From Bacillus salipaludis (lineage in GTDB: Bacteria > Bacillota > Bacilli > Bacillales_B > DSM-18226): DNA of 64,000 nt. Positions 33,661 to 43,024 of the stretch are shown here, piece by piece. The stretch is from assembly GCF_004358205.1 (NCBI RefSeq), contig NZ_SMYO01000008.1:186001-250000 (forward strand). The letters are read 5' to 3'. The position numbers and the translations under genes are program-made. Within the stretch, counting starts at the first letter, position 1, and every line of letters begins with the position of its first letter. Under the pieces are notes generated by a model that had not been told where the DNA came from, searched no databases, and saw only the letters and a program-made list of their open reading frames with translations.

Positions 33661-33981
33661 TTACTGTCCAGAAGTTATTTTAACGCCAACAGCCCCTATT
33701 ATTATACAAAGAATTAAAAAGATTCTTTTACTATTTCTCGGTTCTTTAAAATATACCATTCCTACTAAGACACTTCCTACAGAGCCGATGCTAGTCCATA
33801 TTGCGTAAGCTGGCCCGATTGGAAGAACCTTTAATGAAAGGGAAAGAAAATAAAAGCTGAAACTACCAAATACAAGACAGGATACGGTAGGAAGAAACTT
33901 TTTAAATCCTTCTGCGCGTTTTAGACTTATGACACTTCCAATCTCAGCAAATCCAGCAAGAAGGAGTAACAGCCATGCCAT
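33661..33981 (-). CDS. SMR-family multidrug efflux subunit, 106 aa
   Basis: This is a four-helix small multidrug resistance protein with the family's Glu in helix 1 (LAGFAEIGSVISLK) and the helix 3 signature GPAYAIWTSIGSVGSVLVGM. Paired SMR proteins form heterodimeric H+-coupled exporters of cationic compounds or guanidinium. The partner gene lies 7 bp upstream. A decayed copy of both genes is at 15944-16386. Confidence 0.9.
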   Translation of the reverse strand: MAWLLLLLAGFAEIGSVISLKRAEGFKKFLPTVSCLVFGSFSFYFLSLSLKVLPIGPAYAIWTSIGSVGSVLVGMVYFKEPRNSKRIFLILCIIIGAVGVKITSGQ

Positions 33982-33988
33982 CTACTCA

Positions 33989-34345
33989 TCACCTAACCTT
34001 GAACAAATCATCTACTTCTTGTTGACCCACATTTGACTCAATTTTTAATCCAATTATTCCAAAAATCATTAAAATGACAAAAAACATTTTTAGCAGATTG
34101 ATAGACTCTCCCCAAAAAATCGCCCCAACAGCTATGGTTCCAACCGTACCCAAACCCGTAAAAATGGCATACCCTGTTCCTACGGATATTAAACGTAAAG
34201 CTTTTGACAATAAAAAAAAGCTGAAAATGATAATCCCCACTGTTAGGACACTAGGTATGAATTCAGTAAACCCGTGCGAATATTTAAGGCCTATAATCCA
34301 GACGATCTCTAAAAGACCTGCAATTAAAATATAAATCCAATCCAT
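33989..34345 (-). CDS. SMR-family multidrug efflux subunit (partner), 118 aa
   Basis: Four helices with the conserved Glu in LIAGLLEIVWIIGLKYS and the signature GTGYAIFTGLGTVGTIAVGA, plus a short hydrophilic tail (ESNVGQQEVDDLFKVR). It heads the two-gene SMR unit. AAGGAG precedes the ATG, and an inverted repeat lies just upstream. No guanidine riboswitch was seen. The Cof-type phosphatase gene lies 59 bp upstream on the same strand, so read-through is possible. Confidence 0.9.
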   Translation of the reverse strand: MDWIYILIAGLLEIVWIIGLKYSHGFTEFIPSVLTVGIIIFSFFLLSKALRLISVGTGYAIFTGLGTVGTIAVGAIFWGESINLLKMFFVILMIFGIIGLKIESNVGQQEVDDLFKVR

Positions 34346-34360
34346 TTAAAGATTCTCCTT

Positions 34361-34396
34361 GTTAGCAGATACATTCCATTATGTGTAATTGCTAAC
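34361..34396 (-). promoter_or_regulatory. Inverted repeat just before the SMR pair
   Basis: GTTAGCA and TGCTAAC, extended inward by ATACAT and ATGTGT, form a hairpin that ends next to the AAGGAG ribosome binding site. It could be an operator or translational control element. Confidence 0.5.
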
Positions 34397-34404
34397 CTGC
34401 TATT

Positions 34405-35289
34405 TTAATAGATGGTATTAGGTTGAATCACCAAGTTGTTAAAGTATCGGTAAATGGCATGGGCCACACCATCTTCATCATTTTTAAGAGTGGCCATTGT
34501 ACAAATTTCTTTAATCTCACGTTTTGCATTCCCCATCGCCACGCTATATTTCACTTTTTGGAACATAGATCGATCATTGTCGCTGTCTCCGATTGCCATT
34601 GCATGTTCTAAACTGCAATTTGTCAAAGAACAAAGTTTTTCAAGGGCAATTCCTTTTGAAGCATATTTGCTCGTAATTTCAATATTATGATGAGCGGATG
34701 AAACAACTGTTAACGAACCATATTCTTGAAAGTGTTTCCGGCTTTCCTCTAACTTCTTTTCATCAAAAGAACACACTACAATATTATAAAAATCTTCCTT
34801 TTGTTTTAGGATATCATCATAATTTTCAACAAAAACATAGCCATACTGATCAAGTTGTCTTTCTGCTTCCTCCACTAATTCATTCCGATTGCCATCTCCC
34901 CCGGCTCTTTTCATCATTTGAATCTCATGATCGAAATTTTCCCTGTCTTTTCTAATCGTATAAATGGCTTTGTTTGTAAACACCTCATAGTAAAAATTCC
35001 ATTCGTCTAACCATTGAAGAATAGATTGGACTTCATTTTTCTCTATGGCAGCAGCAGACAAAAGCATCTCATCTTTGGAATGAATGGTGGCACCGTTTGT
35101 ACCAATTACAACGGTAGAAAGCCCGGCCTTTTCACAAATTCTTCGCACATCAAAATAAGCCCGGCCTGTTGAAATGACTACTTCAATGCCATTTTCTTGG
35201 GCAAATTGAATCGCTTTTATATTTTCTTCACTTATTTCAATCTGATGGTTTAATAACGTTCCATCTAAGTCTATTGCAATTAAACTCAT
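34405..35289 (-). CDS. Cof-type HAD phosphatase, 294 aa
   Basis: HAD motif I is AIDLDGTLLNHQI at the N-terminus, motif II VISTGRAYFD, and motif IV AIGDSDNDRSMFQKVKYSVA. A C2-type cap lies between. Such enzymes dephosphorylate sugar phosphates and other small phosphomonoesters. It follows the DeoR gene by 23 bp in the transporter operon and could remove phosphate from the imported or processed substrate (inference). Confidence 0.87.
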   Translation of the reverse strand: MSLIAIDLDGTLLNHQIEISEENIKAIQFAQENGIEVVISTGRAYFDVRRICEKAGLSTVVIGTNGATIHSKDEMLLSAAAIEKNEVQSILQWLDEWNFYYEVFTNKAIYTIRKDRENFDHEIQMMKRAGGDGNRNELVEEAERQLDQYGYVFVENYDDILKQKEDFYNIVVCSFDEKKLEESRKHFQEYGSLTVVSSAHHNIEITSKYASKGIALEKLCSLTNCSLEHAMAIGDSDNDRSMFQKVKYSVAMGNAKREIKEICTMATLKNDEDGVAHAIYRYFNNLVIQPNTIY

Positions 35290-35312
35290 GTTCTTTGTCT
35301 CCTATTCGATAT

Positions 35313-36095
35313 CTATGCTTTGATCCAATCGATTTCGTTTAGTCTCAAATCAGTTTCCCAAGATTCCGGGAGATGTTGGTCACACACAATGATATCTAAT
35401 TTCTCTAAGGGGCATATTTTACAAAATGTATCCACGCCGAATTTTGAATAATCGGCTAACAAAATAATTTGTTTTGATACCCTAACCATGGTTTGAGAAA
35501 CCAAAGTTTCGTTTAAATGAAAATTGCTAACACCGTTTTCAATAGAGACACCGCCTGCTGAAATAAAGGCCTTATTAATATTGAATTGATTTAATACCTG
35601 CTCAGTAATACCGCCACTGACCGATTGCTGTTTCGGATCAATTTGACCGCCTAACAGTAAAATCTGCCCTGTGAACTTTTGTTGATTAAGAGATTCCGTT
35701 AATACAGCTGATACAGGAATGGAATTTGTTAAGATCGTTATATTTTCTTTGTTTTGGATAGAATGGGCAAACTCCAGTGTAGTTGTCCCGACATCAATAA
35801 CAATAACATCTCCATCGGAAATCAGTTCCGCTGCTTTTTTACCAATTTGTATTTTTTCTTCTTGCTTCACTGTCGTACGCTGGGTAAACGGAGGTTCCCC
35901 AGATTGAAAGGTTGTTTTAATTGCCCCGCCATAAACCTTTTTTAATAACCCATTTTCCTCTAATTGTGTTAAATCCCGACGGATGGTTTCCTCTGAGACA
36001 TTGAATTGTTTGGCCAAATCAATAACTTTTACCTTTCCTATTCTTTTTAACTCATTTAAAATTTCATTTTTTCTTTCCTCTGGTAAGATTAACAT
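35313..36095 (-). CDS. DeoR/GlpR-family transcriptional regulator, 260 aa
   Basis: The N-terminal winged helix reads KVKVIDLAKQFNVSEETIRR, followed by DLTQLEENGLLKKVYGGAI, the DeoR signature. The C-terminal domain (VIVIDVGTTTLEFAHSIQ; ILTNSIPVSAVL; ISAGGVSIENG) is the sugar-phosphate-isomerase-like sensor. These regulators usually respond to phosphorylated sugars. It lies 20 bp after the ATPase gene inside the operon, suggesting local feedback control. Confidence 0.9.
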   Translation of the reverse strand: MLILPEERKNEILNELKRIGKVKVIDLAKQFNVSEETIRRDLTQLEENGLLKKVYGGAIKTTFQSGEPPFTQRTTVKQEEKIQIGKKAAELISDGDVIVIDVGTTTLEFAHSIQNKENITILTNSIPVSAVLTESLNQQKFTGQILLLGGQIDPKQQSVSGGITEQVLNQFNINKAFISAGGVSIENGVSNFHLNETLVSQTMVRVSKQIILLADYSKFGVDTFCKICPLEKLDIIVCDQHLPESWETDLRLNEIDWIKA

Positions 36096-36115
36096 TTGAT
36101 TACCCCATTACTAAT

Positions 36116-37129
36116 TTATAAAACAATACATTCTTTCTTTGGTATAAGGATCCGAATAGGTGAGCCCTGATCCAGTTTTCCTCCTTGATGATGAAGAGAA
36201 TCCACATGAAGGATGGAACCATCTGTTTCAACTTCGTATCTTAAAACATTCCCAGTCATCGAAATATCCCGAATCACACCTTTAACCGTCCAATTATCTT
36301 GTAAAGGTATGGTTTCTTGTTCAACTGGAGTTAATTGTAATACTTCAGGGCGGATCGCCACTTCATTGCCTGTTAATTCCGGACTTCTAATCAATTTATT
36401 AAATACCTCAACATTTAAAACATTATAATTCCCGATAAACTTTGCAACAAAGGTGTTAACTGGAGAAGTATAAATTTCTGATGGAGAACCTGATTGAACA
36501 ATATTGCCTTCATTCATAATAAAGATCTTATCTGACAAGGTCATTGCCTCTTCTTGATCATGCGTAACAAAGATCGTGGTGATCTCCAATTCCCTTTGGA
36601 TTCTTTTTAATTCCCTTTGTAAATTTTTCCTGATTTTTGCATCCAATGCACTTAAAGGCTCGTCCAACAGCAGCACTTTCGGTTCCATTACAAGCGCCCG
36701 TGCCAGTGCAACCCGCTGCTGCTGGCCGCCGGACAGCTGATGCGGATAAGATCCTTCTTTTCCGGTTAAATCAACCATATCAATCATGTTTTGCACCCTG
36801 GATTTGATATTTCTTTGTTTTTTCATTTTAAGCCCATATGCAATGTTATCGAAAACGGTCATATTCGGAAAAAGGGCATAAGATTGGAAGACCATCCCGA
36901 CTTCACGGTGCCGAGGTGATAAATGAGTAATATCCCTTTGATCCACCAAGATCCTTCCCCTATCCACTTCTTCAAGTCCAGCGATGGACCTGAGTAATGT
37001 ACTTTTTCCGCATCCGCTTTGTCCAAGAAGTGTAGCAAATTCCCCTTTTTGCAGTGTTAAGGATATATGATTTAAAACTACCTGATTTTCATACCGTTTT
37101 GTCACTTGATCAATGGTTATATAGCTCAT
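36116..37129 (-). CDS. ABC transporter ATPase (PotA/FbpC/PhnT-like), 337 aa
   Basis: Walker A is GQSGCGKST, the signature LSGGQQQRVALARALVMEPK, and Walker B LLLDEPLSALD with the switch His in FVTHDQEEAM. A TOBE domain follows from about residue 240. This belongs to the group energising importers of polyamines, ferric ion and 2-aminoethylphosphonate. It overlaps the permease gene by one base, so the import complex is one operon. Confidence 0.93.
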   Translation of the reverse strand: MSYITIDQVTKRYENQVVLNHISLTLQKGEFATLLGQSGCGKSTLLRSIAGLEEVDRGRILVDQRDITHLSPRHREVGMVFQSYALFPNMTVFDNIAYGLKMKKQRNIKSRVQNMIDMVDLTGKEGSYPHQLSGGQQQRVALARALVMEPKVLLLDEPLSALDAKIRKNLQRELKRIQRELEITTIFVTHDQEEAMTLSDKIFIMNEGNIVQSGSPSEIYTSPVNTFVAKFIGNYNVLNVEVFNKLIRSPELTGNEVAIRPEVLQLTPVEQETIPLQDNWTVKGVIRDISMTGNVLRYEVETDGSILHVDSLHHQGGKLDQGSPIRILIPKKECIVL

Positions 37130-38001
37130 TAATTTTCACCTTCCAAAAAAGTAATGTTTTTAGGAGACTGTTTCTTAAAACTTGAAAAAGTCCTCTTCTT
37201 TTTTAACCTATATGGACTTTTTTGGTTTCGGAACGTGGCTTTTAAAACGGCCCATGTTAACAGCATAATCACTGAATAATACGTAATAACAATTGCACTT
37301 GTTAAGTGACCGCTTGTATTTAACTTGTTTGCAAGATAAATTTGAAGGGTTTCAAACTGTCCTCCAACCAGCAGATTGGCAAAAGAAAACTCACTAAATA
37401 AAAGAGCAACGGATAACAGTGTAGATACTAGGATACCGGATAGAATATTAGGAAACACGACGGTTCTAAAAGCTTGAAACTTTGATGCCCCCAACAACTC
37501 AGCGGCATCAACAAGTTCCACCGCATTAATGGTCCGCAGACTGTTCCGAATCCCTTGATACATAAATGGCAAAATGGTAACAAAATAAGCACCAATTAGA
37601 ATCCAAGGTGTCCCGGATATTTGAATCGGTCCATTCGAATATAACTTGATTAATCCAACAGCCCCGACAATGGGAGGAATTCCATAAGGAAGCATCGCCA
37701 CCGCTTGAAGCAGCCCTTCCAACTTGCGGAAATAGATCGTAATAATAAAAATAGTCGGAAGCATAATCAGGATACTAAGCCCCACAGACATAACAATCAG
37801 AAACAGAGTGTGTTGAAAAGCAGTAAAAAATCTAGCATCTTGAAATAATTCCACATACCATTTTACGGTAAAAGATTCAGGTAGAATGGTACGGTCCCAC
37901 TTGCCGGCAATCGAAAATAAAAATGTCCCGATTAGCGGAATTAACAAATAAATAATGAGTAACCAAACCGCTGCTTTATGAAAACGCAATGAAGATTTCA
38001 T
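37129..38001 (-). CDS. ABC transporter permease, 290 aa
   Basis: About six membrane helices with the EAA-loop pattern ELVDAAELLGASKFQAFRTV followed by FPNILSGILVSTLLS, the ATPase contact site. This is the second permease of a spermidine/ferric/phosphonate-type importer. Its ends overlap both neighbours by one base. Confidence 0.9.
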   Translation of the reverse strand: MKSSLRFHKAAVWLLIIYLLIPLIGTFLFSIAGKWDRTILPESFTVKWYVELFQDARFFTAFQHTLFLIVMSVGLSILIMLPTIFIITIYFRKLEGLLQAVAMLPYGIPPIVGAVGLIKLYSNGPIQISGTPWILIGAYFVTILPFMYQGIRNSLRTINAVELVDAAELLGASKFQAFRTVVFPNILSGILVSTLLSVALLFSEFSFANLLVGGQFETLQIYLANKLNTSGHLTSAIVITYYSVIMLLTWAVLKATFRNQKSPYRLKKKRTFSSFKKQSPKNITFLEGEN

Positions 38002-38852
38002 TATAAATCCCTCCTGAAACGACGCATCATGCGCTGATTAAACCACATCGCCATAATCATCGTCGAAGCTAAAAGAACACCTAATGCACTGCCCAGTTGC
38101 GGCTTTAAGGCAACATCACTAGCAACAAGAGAGGCAATTTGCAAAGATAGTAAATTATAATTACTGCCAACTAATGCATAAGCTGTAGCATATGCGCCCA
38201 TGGCGTTCGCAAACAAAATACTGAATATACCGGCAATACTAGGTAAAAGAACAGGCAGGCCAATATGAAGCCAAAATTGCCGCTTTGAAGCCCCTAATAA
38301 TGCTGCAGCTTCTTTCCATTGCTGTTTAATCCCTTGATAAGACGGATATAGAAGCATAATAGCCATGGGAATTTGGAAATAAACGTAGACAAGAATTAAC
38401 CCCGTCCAAGAGTATAAATTAAAATTCCCTAACACATCCCAGCCAAACTTGGCAAAAAGTAAAGTAAACAGACCATTGTTACCAAGCAATATAATGTAGG
38501 AAAAAGAAAGTGGAATTCCTTCAAAATGGGAAGTCATATTGGCAATCATGAGTAAACGATTTTGTGCTTTCTTCGAAAATTTTGTAAACGAATAGGCGAG
38601 ACCAATCGCCACTATAATCGAAGTGATTGCGGAAAAAAATGAAATAAGAACGCTGTTTTGAATGGCTTGTAAGTAAAATTTACTTTTAAAAATGGTTATA
38701 TATTGCTCAAATGTCACCTTGGTTCCATCGTCAGCATAAAAGCTATTTTTCAACATCGTAACTAATGGTCCAATTTCAAAACCAACAATCAGAATAATAA
38801 ATGGCAGTAAAAGAGCTAATAAATAAAGTTTTTGTTTTTTTATTTTTTGCAA
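38001..38852 (-). CDS. ABC transporter permease, 283 aa
   Basis: About six helices. The EAA loop is WKEAAALLGASKRQFWLHIG followed by LPVLLPSIAGIFSIL. The start is TTG with GAGGAG upstream. It is the first permease gene, 116 bp downstream of the esterase gene across a hairpin. Confidence 0.9.
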   Translation of the reverse strand: MQKIKKQKLYLLALLLPFIILIVGFEIGPLVTMLKNSFYADDGTKVTFEQYITIFKSKFYLQAIQNSVLISFFSAITSIIVAIGLAYSFTKFSKKAQNRLLMIANMTSHFEGIPLSFSYIILLGNNGLFTLLFAKFGWDVLGNFNLYSWTGLILVYVYFQIPMAIMLLYPSYQGIKQQWKEAAALLGASKRQFWLHIGLPVLLPSIAGIFSILFANAMGAYATAYALVGSNYNLLSLQIASLVASDVALKPQLGSALGVLLASTMIMAMWFNQRMMRRFRRDL

Positions 38853-38887
38853 GATTTTTCGCTCCTCTAAAAATGGCTAAACAATCC

Positions 38888-38925
38888 TTTGAATCGATTT
38901 AGCAATAATGCCAGATCGATTCAAA
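38888..38925 (-). promoter_or_regulatory. Intra-operon hairpin between esterase and permease genes
   Basis: TTTGAATCGAT and ATCGATTCAAA are a perfect 11-bp inverted repeat with a 16-base loop and no T-run. It may stabilise the 3' end of the upstream message and keep the binding protein in excess over the permeases, as in other ABC operons (inference). Confidence 0.5.
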
Positions 38926-38968
38926 TTTTCAAAGAATGCTTGATTTATAGACTATAAAGCTGTCCAAA

Positions 38969-39802
38969 TTAAAGAGTGACCGCTTCTTTCAGTCCAGGAA
39001 ATTTATAAGAAATCATTTTGTCAGACGGTTCAATACTTAACAGTTCACAAACCAGTGGTGCAAACGCCAATTGAGGAATGGTTTCCCCATGTATTCCTGT
39101 TTCTATTCTTGGACTAATGACAAAAAGCGGTACATCACGTTCACCATCAGTTATGCCCCCATGGTTCCCGTATTCACTCATCCCATGGTCGGAGGTAATC
39201 AAAATATGGTAACCAGATTTCATCCAAATCGGGAGAAGTTGCGCTAACAAGCTGCCCATTTTTAAAATTTGTTCCCGATATTCTTTCGATTCGGAACCAT
39301 AATTCTCTCCTTTTACATCCACTCCCATAGGATGAATATATAAAAAGTGAGGATCATGCTTTCTGCGTAAAGCCTCCGCATCCATCAACAAATGGCTATC
39401 CGGATAATCATCTTCCCAATAGAACAATCCGGATTGGATAGGCTTAGACATATCTTCTTGGATACGGTCTTCTATAAAGTTGAATGGCGCCCGGTTATAT
39501 AGTTCGCTTACCCAGTAATAAGCTGCAGAAGCATTTCTTAATCCGTTCTCTTTCGTAAGATGAAAAATACTTTTCTCATTAGATAAACGAACCGTTTGAT
39601 TGGAGGTAATTCCATTCATGGATGCCGGAGTGCCGGTTAGTAATACTTCATACAGCGGACGGGAAAGACTTGGAAGCTCCGATTTCACTTTGTATAGTGC
39701 CGCCTGATTCGTTTCAACTAAATGCTGAACATATCCTAGTGCATCAAACGCCTTATCATATCTCATACCATCAACAACAACGACAATCACTTTATTTAAC
39801 AT
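38969..39802 (-). CDS. Alkaline-phosphatase-superfamily phosphodiesterase/phosphohydrolase, 277 aa
   Basis: Metal-binding motifs of the nucleotide pyrophosphatase / phosphonoacetate hydrolase branch are visible: VIVVVVDGMRYD, the nucleophile region SLSRPLYEVLLTGTPASMNG, and ILITSDHGMSEYGNHGG. No signal peptide is seen, so it acts in the cytoplasm. It overlaps the binding-protein gene by 11 bp, implying that it processes what the transporter imports. The substrate could be a phosphodiester or a phosphonate. Confidence 0.8.
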   Translation of the reverse strand: MLNKVIVVVVDGMRYDKAFDALGYVQHLVETNQAALYKVKSELPSLSRPLYEVLLTGTPASMNGITSNQTVRLSNEKSIFHLTKENGLRNASAAYYWVSELYNRAPFNFIEDRIQEDMSKPIQSGLFYWEDDYPDSHLLMDAEALRRKHDPHFLYIHPMGVDVKGENYGSESKEYREQILKMGSLLAQLLPIWMKSGYHILITSDHGMSEYGNHGGITDGERDVPLFVISPRIETGIHGETIPQLAFAPLVCELLSIEPSDKMISYKFPGLKEAVTL

Positions 39803-40901
39803 TGACTAACACCTCTTCTTGCCACAGCTGCGGTAAAGTTTTTGCTGTTCCTTCCCAAGCTTTGTAATCTTTAATTGGTTGGGCATTTTTGTATTCTTCG
39901 TTTGGAACCAGTTTGGCTGCTACCTCTTTTGGAAGTTGTACATCACGAATCGGACGTGCGAATCCTTTAGCTAAATTAATTTGACCTTCATCACTTAAGA
40001 TATATTCTCTAGTCGCCATCGCAGCATATGGATGCTTAGCATATTTGTTAATGATGGTGGAATAAGCACTGACAACTGAACCTTCTTTTGGAATGCTTAT
40101 ATCAAATTGCTTGCGGTTGATTTGCTCCGCATATCCAATGGCATTGAAATCCCAAACAATGGCTACCTCTACTTCCCCTTTTTCAATGTTAGCCGGCTTT
40201 GCATCCGTCAGACTAAGACGGCCCTGCTTGGCAAGCTTGGCAAAATATTTAAGACCCGGTTCGATATTTGACTCACTACCGCCGTTAGCAATCGCAGCAG
40301 CAAGAACAGCCATTTGATTCTGTGCGCCGCGCTGAACATCCCCAACGGTTACTTTGAAGTTTCCTTTTAATAGATCAGCCCATGATTTTGGCGGGTTCTT
40401 TACCAATTCTTTATTTGTTAAGAAAGCAATCGTTCCCTGATATCCTGCAACCCAGTCTCCATCGTCATCTTTTGCCCATTTCGGTACTTCATTCCAATAG
40501 GAGGTCTTATATGGTATAGTGAGCTTTTTTTGTTCCGCTATAGGAGCAAAAGAAATCCCTACGTCACCAATATCAGCCGAAGCATTCTCCTTTTCAGATT
40601 CAAACTTTGCAATTTCTTCAGCGCTTGATAAATCTGTATCATTATGGGTCAATTTGTATTTTTTTGTCACGTCTCCCCAAGTTTCCCCCCAGTTTGCCCA
40701 AGTATCTGGCATACCGACGCTATTTATGGCTCCTTCTTTCTTTGCTTTTGACTCAATTTCCCCAACTTTTAGTGAATTAGGATTTTTCACAACGGGAGCA
40801 ACAGTTTTTTCATTTGTACTGCAAGCTGCCAAACTTAGTAAACTTACACCTAATACCCCAGCTTGTATTGACTTCAGTGTCTTACTCCATTTACGTTTCA
40901 T
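39792..40901 (-). CDS. ABC transporter substrate-binding lipoprotein, 369 aa
   Basis: The lipobox is LLSLAACSTNE. The mature protein is a class II periplasmic-binding fold of the ferric/polyamine/phosphonate type (DIGDVGISFAPIAEQKKL; VEVAIVWDFNAIGYAEQ). It delivers substrate to the permeases encoded downstream. It is the first gene of the operon, with a PhoP-box-like site about 70-110 bp upstream of its start. Confidence 0.9.
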   Translation of the reverse strand: MKRKWSKTLKSIQAGVLGVSLLSLAACSTNEKTVAPVVKNPNSLKVGEIESKAKKEGAINSVGMPDTWANWGETWGDVTKKYKLTHNDTDLSSAEEIAKFESEKENASADIGDVGISFAPIAEQKKLTIPYKTSYWNEVPKWAKDDDGDWVAGYQGTIAFLTNKELVKNPPKSWADLLKGNFKVTVGDVQRGAQNQMAVLAAAIANGGSESNIEPGLKYFAKLAKQGRLSLTDAKPANIEKGEVEVAIVWDFNAIGYAEQINRKQFDISIPKEGSVVSAYSTIINKYAKHPYAAMATREYILSDEGQINLAKGFARPIRDVQLPKEVAAKLVPNEEYKNAQPIKDYKAWEGTAKTLPQLWQEEVLVNVK

Positions 40902-40971
40902 TAAGAAATCCTCCAGTTTGGTTTCTTTAATATTGTTGTTGATTGTTTACGGTTTTAGAATAATTCATGAA

Positions 40972-41009
40972 TGTGAATCCCACATTAAGCCAATGTTAAG
41001 GTTTTGTAA
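40972..41009 (-). promoter_or_regulatory. PhoP box-like site (four direct hexamers)
   Basis: On the minus strand the hexamers TTACAA, TTAACA, TTAATG and TTCACA occur at 10, 11 and 11 bp steps. This is the arrangement of Bacillus PhoP boxes (TTHAYA-like repeats). A plausible -10 (TATTCT) lies downstream before the lipoprotein gene. It predicts induction on phosphate starvation. Confidence 0.7.
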
Positions 41010-41194
41010 TGTCTACCCGCTAAAAATCTCCTATAAAAACAAAGATCTTTTCACAAAAAAACCTACTGCACCGGACAACATTTTGTTGAGTGAGTAGGAA
41101 GTAAAACTTACAAATGTTTTTGTCATAAAGTTCTTTGTATAGAACTAATTATAGAAAGGGAATTATGTTTCATTTTTTTAAAGGAGGCAGGAAG

Positions 41195-42934
41195 ATGTCT
41201 TTAAAGAAGTTTGTGGACGCATTACCCCTTCCACCTATCTTGGAACCCAAAGATAGATGTGATGACATCCCATTCTATGAAGTAATCATGAAACAAGTAA
41301 AGCAAAAGTTACATCGCGATTTGCCCCCAACTACTGTTTGGGGTTACAACGGTATGTATCCTGGCCCTACATTCGAGGTACGAAGAAATGAACCTATTTT
41401 AGTAAAATGGAAAAATAAATTGCCATTTGAACACCTGCTGCCCGTGGATAGAACGCTTCATGGTGCAGAACCAGATAAACCTTCTGTAAGAACGGTCGTA
41501 CATTTACATGAAGGTCGTGTTCGTCCAGAAAATGACGGATATCCAGAGGCTTGGTTTACACGAGATTTTGAAAATGTTGGACCGAAATTTGCCCATGAAG
41601 TATATTTTTATCCCAACTGTCAACGCCCTGCAACACTATGGTACCATGATCACGCACTTGGAATTACTCGTTTGAACGTATATGCAGGGCTTGCAGGATT
41701 CTATATCCTAAGAGATGATGAAGAGGATGAATTGGACCTTCCAAGAGGAAAATTTGAAATTCCACTGGTCATCCAAGATCGTTCGTTCTATCCTGATGGT
41801 GAATTGTTCTATCCAACCCAGCCTGGCCACGAGCCTCCTCCAGCACCACAACCGCCTCCACCAATCGATCCAACAGTACCAAACCCATCCGTTGTCCCTG
41901 AGTTTTTTGGCAACACAATCTTAGTCAATGGAAAAGTATGGCCTTTCCTGGAGGTTGAGCCACGGAAATATCGCTTCCGCATACTTAATGGTTCCAATGC
42001 TCGACTTTACCGTATTCGTTTGAGCTCTGGTCAAGATTTTGTCCAAATTGGCACGGAAGGAGGACTTTTGGAAAATCCAGTCACCGTTGCCGAAATCATC
42101 CTTGCACCTGCAGAACGGGTCGATGTTATTATCGATTTTTCAAACCACAATGGTCAAAGTATTATTTTAACTAATGACGCACCAGCACCATTCCCCGGTG
42201 GCGATCCACCTTCTCCTAACCTAACGCAGATTATGGAATTTCGAGTAGTCAAGCAAAGACACACTTTGTCTGACAGCAGCAAAATACCCGCGAAGCTAAG
42301 CTGCTTGGAAAGACTTGATTCTGCTGATGCTGTAACGGTAAGAAAAAACGTCTTAGTGGAAACTACAGATGAGTTCGGGCGTTTAAAACTTCTTTTAAAT
42401 AATCTCGATTGGGATCAGTTACCTTTAACAGAAACCCCATATAATGGAACTATCGAGATTTGGGAGCTTTACAATACTACACCGGACACTCACCCAATTC
42501 ACTTGCACCTTGTTACTTTTCAAATTTTGAATCGTGCTGTGTTTACCGGTGATCCAAATGGTACTGACCTTGTAGTCGGACCGCCACAACCACCCGACCC
42601 AAATGAAATGGGATGGAAAGATACTGTTCGTGCCAATCCCGGGGAGGTCACCCGAATCATTGCACGGTTTGGGCCATTTACAGGAATCTACCCATGGCAT
42701 TGTCATATCCTTGAACATGAAGACCACGACATGATGCGACCGTATGAAGTACTCCAAAATCATAATTTTAACCCATGCGTTCCAATTCCAGGCGTGTGTC
42801 CGGATGACTCGTTTACCCAATGTTGTCATGAGGATCATGAACATTGTGGATGTAAAGAGGATCATGACCAAGATGAGTCAAGTTCTAATGACCATCACCA
42901 TCACCATCCTCATCACCGCCACCCAAAAAAATAA
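41195..42934 (+). CDS. CotA-like multicopper oxidase (spore coat laccase type), 579 aa
   Basis: Three cupredoxin domains with all copper-ligand motifs: VVHLHEGRV, LWYHDHALGITRLN, THPIHLHLV and WHCHILEHEDHDMM, the last containing the type 1 Cys, His and Met. In Bacillus, CotA is a spore coat laccase/bilirubin oxidase. This protein is about 65 residues longer. The extra C-terminal tail is rich in Cys, His and Asp (CCHEDHEHCGCKEDHDQD, then a run of His). ATG 41195 has AAGGAGG upstream. A proline-rich loop (about residues 230-250) is also present. Confidence 0.9.
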   Translation: MSLKKFVDALPLPPILEPKDRCDDIPFYEVIMKQVKQKLHRDLPPTTVWGYNGMYPGPTFEVRRNEPILVKWKNKLPFEHLLPVDRTLHGAEPDKPSVRTVVHLHEGRVRPENDGYPEAWFTRDFENVGPKFAHEVYFYPNCQRPATLWYHDHALGITRLNVYAGLAGFYILRDDEEDELDLPRGKFEIPLVIQDRSFYPDGELFYPTQPGHEPPPAPQPPPPIDPTVPNPSVVPEFFGNTILVNGKVWPFLEVEPRKYRFRILNGSNARLYRIRLSSGQDFVQIGTEGGLLENPVTVAEIILAPAERVDVIIDFSNHNGQSIILTNDAPAPFPGGDPPSPNLTQIMEFRVVKQRHTLSDSSKIPAKLSCLERLDSADAVTVRKNVLVETTDEFGRLKLLLNNLDWDQLPLTETPYNGTIEIWELYNTTPDTHPIHLHLVTFQILNRAVFTGDPNGTDLVVGPPQPPDPNEMGWKDTVRANPGEVTRIIARFGPFTGIYPWHCHILEHEDHDMMRPYEVLQNHNFNPCVPIPGVCPDDSFTQCCHEDHEHCGCKEDHDQDESSSNDHHHHHPHHRHPKK

Positions 42935-42950
42935 AGGTAAAGATATACAA

Positions 42951-42987
42951 AGACTAGTTTTTTCATGATTGAGCTAGTCTTTTTTTA
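42951..42987 (+). terminator. Terminator after the multicopper oxidase gene
   Basis: AAAGACTAG and CTAGTCTTT pair around about 16 bases and end in a T-run. Confidence 0.85.
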
Positions 42988-43024
42988 TATGAAATACTGA
43001 AATAAGATTTATTTATCATTAGGG

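Noticed and set aside
34346..34404. Guanidine riboswitch before the SMR pair
   Set aside because: Only a simple hairpin fits in the gap; no ykkC-type conserved elements are seen.
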